Shown here one piece after another: positions 4,826 through 8,226 of a stretch of DNA of 8,226 nucleotides. Source of the DNA: Minisyncoccota bacterium. GTDB lineage: Bacteria > Patescibacteriota > Minisyncoccia > Moranbacterales > GCA-2747515. The position numbers and the translations under genes were made by a program. The notes below the pieces were generated by a model that saw only the letters and a list, made by a program, of their open reading frames with translations, searched no databases and had not been told where the DNA came from. The stretch covers positions 1 through 8,226 of the forward strand of contig CALHMM010000070.1 of assembly GCA_938034715.1 (NCBI GenBank), given 5' to 3'. Numbering within the stretch: the stretch's first letter is position 1; each line of letters starts with the position of its first letter.

Positions 4826-7570
4826 TTAGATCCAATTTCCTATTTGAATATTTTCAATAGAATATGATTCACCTAATATTCCGGCATCTTCTTGGATCAC
4901 TAATCCGTTGATTTTGAACTCTCCTTGGGTGAAGTCACTTACCGGGATGTTTATGGTTACCCACTGACCATTAGTTAAAGTGCCATAATCACTTAGTTTT
5001 AGTTGTTCGATTTCTCGATTGTCCTGATCGTATAGTGCAATGACCAAATCATTACTTACATTTCCTTCTTCAGCACGAATAGTAAGTTGCAAAGATTTTG
5101 TGTTGTCGAGTTGTAGTGTGTTTGCCGTGTACAGATAGACACCAGCGTACGGTGCAGTATATGTCGCCTGAAGAACGTTTGATGGTGTGCTGTCAGAACC
5201 GACTAACTCGGTGGTGTTTAAATTGGTATTCCATGACCAACTTACCCAAGAAGTACTTAATCCTCCATCAAAAATATTTATTGCATTTTCTGGATCTTGG
5301 ACTGTATCACCTGCTTGATATCCTGGTTGGTCGCTAATGCCTGGTACCCACGGCTCTCCGTTGACGTGACAGTTTCCTTCCCCGTCCCATCCTTTGTTAT
5401 TCCCCAGGGGTGGGGCGTCGTAACATGTCGGGCCTTGTGGTGGATCGACTGGGTCAGTTGGTGGATCGACTGGAGGGTCAACTGGTGGATCTGTCGGGTT
5501 TTCTGGTTCTAGATCAAGTGTATCACCCGCTTGATATCCTGGCTGGTCGCTAATGCCTGGTACCCACGGCTCTCCGTTGACGTGACAGTTTCCTTCCCCG
5601 TCCCATCCTTTGTTATTCCCCAGGGGTGGGGCGTCGTAACATGTCGGGCCTTGTGGTGGATCGACTGGATCAGTTGGCGGTTGTGGATCTGGTAAATCTG
5701 GGGTTCTACTTACTACTTCAAATGGAGTCTCTTTGAAGAGAAAGTCAAATATCTGAGCACTGAAATCTGATTTGTAGAAACCATAGCTTATGGCAAGATT
5801 GCCAATTTCAAATGGAGTCCACGTACCTTTAAAAGTCTGTGTTTCTCCCTCTTGGATTGTTATATTTTTGAAGTCAAATTTCTTTATGACTTCGTTTTGC
5901 TCGTTTACTATTTCAAAAAAGAAATTAAAATCGCTACCACTCTTTGTGCTCCCAAGAGTTACCTCAAATTCCATTTCTGAGCCGACAAATAGTGTGCCCT
6001 CACCAGTTTTTGCGCTTATAAGAATGGGTTCTGGCAAGCCTTCTGTTTTAGATGTCGTAAAGAGGAGTGTTGTCGTTGCAGAATTTGTATCACCGCGTGG
6101 CGTCGATACTGTTAACGTAACGGTATATTCACCTTGACCATACTCATGAGAAACTTGTCTTCCTGTACCTGTTGTACCATCGCCAAAATCCCAGCTATAC
6201 GTCAGTGATTCCCCTTCAGGATCAAAAGAGCTTGTTGCATCAAAAATACCTCGAAAGGGTTCAGTTTCTGTTTTTGTAGCACTGAACTGCGCTACTGGAT
6301 CTTGTGACTCCTGCTCTTGTTCAGTGTAATTAATGACGCGAAGCTCTCCTTGTGAAATTGATAGATAGTACACAAGCCCCGAAGGCCCTGTGGTAAATTC
6401 TACAGGAGCACCCACATCAGAAGATGCAAATGTGTTTACTGAAATGACATTTGTATTCTCATCAAATCGTAAGTATTTGATAAAATCCAATGCAAAATCG
6501 CCAATCATGTATGATCCGCGGAAGTATTCTGGGTAAGTGGAGCTCAGAGCAAAAGAACCGCCTGTAACAGCCCCACGACCACCTTCGTGGAAATAGTCAT
6601 AGACTGGGTCTGTCAATTCTGTCGTTATCGGACAACCATCTTCACTTGTGTATCCACCGACTGATGCATCAGTTCCTTCACGACAGGGCCATCCGTAATT
6701 TTTGCCAGCTTGCAGGTGATTCACTTCTTCTTTGGTAAACCAACCCACTTCTCCACCTATCAGCCGTCCATCAACTGGATGCACTGTAAATCGATATGGA
6801 TTTCGCAATCCATAGGACCATACCTTTGAACGGTTATCATCTGGGTTTCCTGTGAAAAAAGGGTTATCTGAGACACCAGTACCATCAGTATTTATACGGA
6901 GAATCTTCCCACTTAAATGATCTAGGTCTTGGGAACGAAATGCCTTCAAGTCAATCCCTTGAAATCCGGCACCATCACCAGTTGCTACATAAAGCTTCCC
7001 ATCAAGACCAAAATTTATACCGCCAACTGTGTGACTAAGAGAATCAGAGGCAATACAATCTGAGTTTACCGGGTAGTCTTCGCATGATGGTTTTTCTGGT
7101 GTTCCACCCACACTACCTAAAATGGTGATCTCACTACCTGGCACAACTGTATCTCCACTTACAGTAGCTCGTACAACGCGCGCAGTCTTTACCAAAAACT
7201 CTGACGGATTATTTTCGTACGTGTATGAAAGATAGATAAAGCCATTTTCGTCAAAATTTGGATCTAGCGCCATCCCGATAAGCCCTCGGTCGCCTACAGT
7301 GTTTATTTTTTCCAATGTGATTAGGGGTTGCGGCAAAACTGCTCCGTCTTTGATAACGCGGATACTACCACCTTTTTCCGCTACGAAGATGCGACCATCT
7401 GGTGCGAAACTTATCGCTGTCGGTTGATTAAAGCCAGATGCTATCGTATCTACCGAAAAACCTTCAGGCAAACCATTGATTGCTTGTGCCTGCAACGTAG
7501 CCAGTACAAAAATCACTGTAGCTAAAATCATGGCCCGTCCGATTCCTGTCCTTCTCAGTAAGCTGTGCAT
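4826..7570 (-). CDS. Secreted multidomain PQQ-dependent sugar dehydrogenase (glucose/sorbosone dehydrogenase family) with PKD and carbohydrate-binding-like domains
   Basis: A 914-residue exported protein. A signal peptide (1-30, ending AQA) precedes a six-bladed beta-propeller GSDH domain (about 33-415). Family landmarks are HTVGGINFGLDG with the likely catalytic base His180, LYVATGDG (193-200), LSGKILRI (219-226), YGLRNPYRF (253-261, Arg256-Asn257) and EEVNHLQAGKNYGWP (281-295). These enzymes oxidise aldoses with PQQ. Cys163/172 and Cys296/313 are likely disulfides. Next come a PKD domain (about 424-505, WDFGDG at 460-465), a beta-sandwich-like region (511-620) and a Pro/Asp linker. Two identical 54-residue segments (631-684, 703-756) each hold a Cys pair. 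A C-terminal domain (about 764-912) is homologous to the end of the next gene. The eight mature Cys are even in number. AAGGA lies very close to ATG 7570. Substrate and cofactor are inferred from the family. No PQQ synthesis genes are in view. Confidence 0.88.
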   Translation of the reverse strand: MHSLLRRTGIGRAMILATVIFVLATLQAQAINGLPEGFSVDTIASGFNQPTAISFAPDGRIFVAEKGGSIRVIKDGAVLPQPLITLEKINTVGDRGLIGMALDPNFDENGFIYLSYTYENNPSEFLVKTARVVRATVSGDTVVPGSEITILGSVGGTPEKPSCEDYPVNSDCIASDSLSHTVGGINFGLDGKLYVATGDGAGFQGIDLKAFRSQDLDHLSGKILRINTDGTGVSDNPFFTGNPDDNRSKVWSYGLRNPYRFTVHPVDGRLIGGEVGWFTKEEVNHLQAGKNYGWPCREGTDASVGGYTSEDGCPITTELTDPVYDYFHEGGRGAVTGGSFALSSTYPEYFRGSYMIGDFALDFIKYLRFDENTNVISVNTFASSDVGAPVEFTTGPSGLVYYLSISQGELRVINYTEQEQESQDPVAQFSATKTETEPFRGIFDATSSFDPEGESLTYSWDFGDGTTGTGRQVSHEYGQGEYTVTLTVSTPRGDTNSATTTLLFTTSKTEGLPEPILISAKTGEGTLFVGSEMEFEVTLGSTKSGSDFNFFFEIVNEQNEVIKKFDFKNITIQEGETQTFKGTWTPFEIGNLAISYGFYKSDFSAQIFDFLFKETPFEVVSRTPDLPDPQPPTDPVDPPQGPTCYDAPPLGNNKGWDGEGNCHVNGEPWVPGISDQPGYQAGDTLDLEPENPTDPPVDPPVDPPTDPVDPPQGPTCYDAPPLGNNKGWDGEGNCHVNGEPWVPGISDQPGYQAGDTVQDPENAINIFDGGLSTSWVSWSWNTNLNTTELVGSDSTPSNVLQATYTAPYAGVYLYTANTLQLDNTKSLQLTIRAEEGNVSNDLVIALYDQDNREIEQLKLSDYGTLTNGQWVTINIPVSDFTQGEFKINGLVIQEDAGILGESYSIENIQIGNWI
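5303..5464 (-). repeat. Intragenic repeat, downstream copy (residues 703-756)
   Basis: This 162-bp segment matches 5519-5680 at 158 positions. Differences are at 5312, 5327, 5453 and 5462, all third codon positions and all synonymous. The 125 bases 5328-5452 are identical. It encodes a Pro/Asp linker end plus a Cys module (CYDAPPLGNNKGWDGEGNC core, then EPWVPGISDQPGYQAGDT). The spacing between copies is 216 bp (72 codons). The 54 bases between them encode a Pro/Asp-rich linker (ENPTDPPVDPPVD). Confidence 0.93.
5519..5680 (-). repeat. Intragenic repeat, upstream copy (residues 631-684)
   Basis: Partner of 5303-5464, encoding the same 54 amino acids. Cys644 and Cys662 are the two cysteines, 18 residues apart, matching Cys716 and Cys734 in the other copy. 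Near-identity at DNA level points to recent duplication or gene conversion. The flanking linkers have diverged. Confidence 0.93.
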
Positions 7571-7596
7571 ATCCTTATTTTATTTGATAACGGTTT

Positions 7597-7625
7597 ATTA
7601 TTTCAATGGTCTATAATCTTTTCAA
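7597..7625 (-). promoter_or_regulatory. Probable promoter of the sugar dehydrogenase gene
   Basis: On the minus strand, -35 TTGAAA (7620-7625) and -10 AATAAT (7597-7602) are 17 bp apart, each one mismatch from consensus. Transcription would begin near 7590, leaving a leader of about 20 nt before ATG 7570 that ends in AAGGAT. The geometry matches the glycosyltransferase promoter. Confidence 0.5.
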
Positions 7626-7631
7626 AAAGTT

Positions 7632-7645
7632 TTGATCATTGATCA
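7632..7645. promoter_or_regulatory. Tandem TTGATCA heptamers, possible regulator site
   Basis: TTGATCA occurs twice head to tail with no spacer, and each copy contains the palindrome TGATCA. The pair ends 6 bp upstream of the -35 hexamer of the sugar dehydrogenase promoter, where activators often bind. Function is inferred from position only. Confidence 0.3.
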
Positions 7646-7684
7646 GTCCTTGTGCTTCATTTTTTCTTTTTACAGCGCGTAGCA

Positions 7685-8226
7685 CTATTTAACAATTTTT
7701 ATCTGGTCAATATAGTATTTCTCACCTGCGCTTCCAGATCCATCTTGTATTACAATCCCACTGATTTCACTGTTTTCACTAATCAAAGCACTCATAGGAA
7801 TGTCAACCTTTTGCCACTGCGTCGTTGATGTCGCGTATGCTGACAAGTCGATGCGTTTAGCGCGCTTGTTATCTGTGTCGTACAGAGATACTGTGACGCC
7901 TTGTGCGACCTGCCCGTTCTCATTTTTGATCCAAAACTGCAGTGCATCGCTTTGCTCGATGCTTAGTGGAGATTTTTTGTGGAAATAAAGACCACCCCAT
8001 CCATCGGTATAAGAGAGATTTATCACTTGACTTATCTGCTGGTCTGGACCAGTCGCTGACTCAAATTTTGGACCATTTGTATTCCACGACCAATTTTCCC
8101 AATTTGTTGTAATTGCATCATCGAAAAGCACACTCCGCACAGAAGCTGGATCTTCTTCAGGCTCATCTGCAGGGTCTTGCACAGGATCCTCTGACACATC
8201 CGTGAATATAATCTCCACTACACTAA
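7685..8226 (-). CDS. 3' end of a secreted protein with a carbohydrate-binding-like C-terminal domain (cut by window edge)
   Basis: The frame is open through the right edge. A GTG at 8216-8218 could be read as a start, but the codons before it (GTA, AGT) continue the frame and there is no signal peptide, so this is most likely an internal part of a longer gene. About 179 residues are visible. Counting from the GTG, an acidic Asp/Glu/Pro linker (about 9-25) leads to a beta-sandwich-like domain (29-176). Landmarks are LFDDAITTNWENWSWNTN, SLYDTDNK, WQKVDIPMSAL and ISGIVIQDGSGSAGEKYYIDQIKI. The domain aligns end to end with the last 150 residues of the neighbouring sugar dehydrogenase. The WxxWSWNT pattern resembles C-terminal domains I know from secreted glycoside hydrolases, suggesting glycan binding, but I cannot name the family. 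The upstream catalytic part lies outside the window. A 114-bp gap and a promoter separate it from the dehydrogenase gene. Confidence 0.75.
   Translation of the reverse strand, partial: SVVEIIFTDVSEDPVQDPADEPEEDPASVRSVLFDDAITTNWENWSWNTNGPKFESATGPDQQISQVINLSYTDGWGGLYFHKKSPLSIEQSDALQFWIKNENGQVAQGVTVSLYDTDNKRAKRIDLSAYATSTTQWQKVDIPMSALISENSEISGIVIQDGSGSAGEKYYIDQIKIVK

Noticed and set aside
5098..5512. Open frames antisense to the repeat region of the sugar dehydrogenase
   Set aside because: They are low-complexity Trp/Cys/Val translations of the Pro/Asp linker repeats on the opposite strand, while the minus-strand protein has clear domains.
5303..5680. Spaced direct repeats that might suggest CRISPR or a mobile element
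   Set aside because: There are only two copies of 162 bp, in frame inside one coding sequence. No terminal inverted repeats or transposase are present.
610..7687. No complete gene ends in TGA (only TAA and TAG), hinting at UGA recoding
   Set aside because: Six stops are too few, and all frames read through without in-frame TGA or missing Gly/Trp positions, so the standard code explains them.
8216..8218. GTG as the start of the right-edge gene
   Set aside because: The frame is open upstream to the window edge, the product would lack a signal peptide and begin just before a linker, so it is better read as a gene fragment.

Overview
The window carries six protein-coding genes, five on the minus strand and one on the plus strand. 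There are no RNA genes, insertion sequences or CRISPR arrays that I can see. Base composition is moderately AT-rich. Most genes have short leaders with little or no Shine-Dalgarno sequence, and three promoters match the sigma-70 consensus. Standard bacterial code fits every frame. Nothing in the sequence fixes the taxon. An uncultivated bacterium with a compact genome (possibly Patescibacteria) is a guess from gene style only.

Layout: (a) 1-525, minus: first ATPase domain of an ABC-F type protein, cut by the left edge. (b) 610-2605, minus: a two-gene operon of a processive family-2 glycosyltransferase followed by a membrane-anchored NodB/CE4-like polysaccharide deacetylase. It has its own strong promoter (2631-2659) and a terminator hairpin (566-593). 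(c) 2606-2939: noncoding AT/pyrimidine-rich spacer. (d) 2940-3521, minus: an unrecognised secreted protein. It is divergent from (e) 3662-4759, plus: a membrane-anchored protein with two thioredoxin folds, each with a CxxC. (f) 4783-4816: a terminator hairpin shared by convergent genes. (g) 4826-7570, minus: a large secreted protein with a PQQ-dependent glucose/sorbosone dehydrogenase domain, a PKD domain, a further beta domain, two virtually identical Cys-containing modules on Pro/Asp-rich linkers, and a C-terminal carbohydrate-binding-like domain. (h) 7685-8226, minus: the 3' end of another secreted gene ending in a homologue of that same C-terminal domain.

The shared theme is the cell surface and extracellular carbohydrate. 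Operon (b) looks able to make and de-N-acetylate a hexosamine-type polymer. Genes (g) and (h) look like secreted sugar-oxidising or polysaccharide-binding proteins. Protein (e) is a candidate disulfide oxidoreductase for Cys-containing exported proteins such as (g) and (d). These links are inferred from domain content and proximity, not demonstrated.
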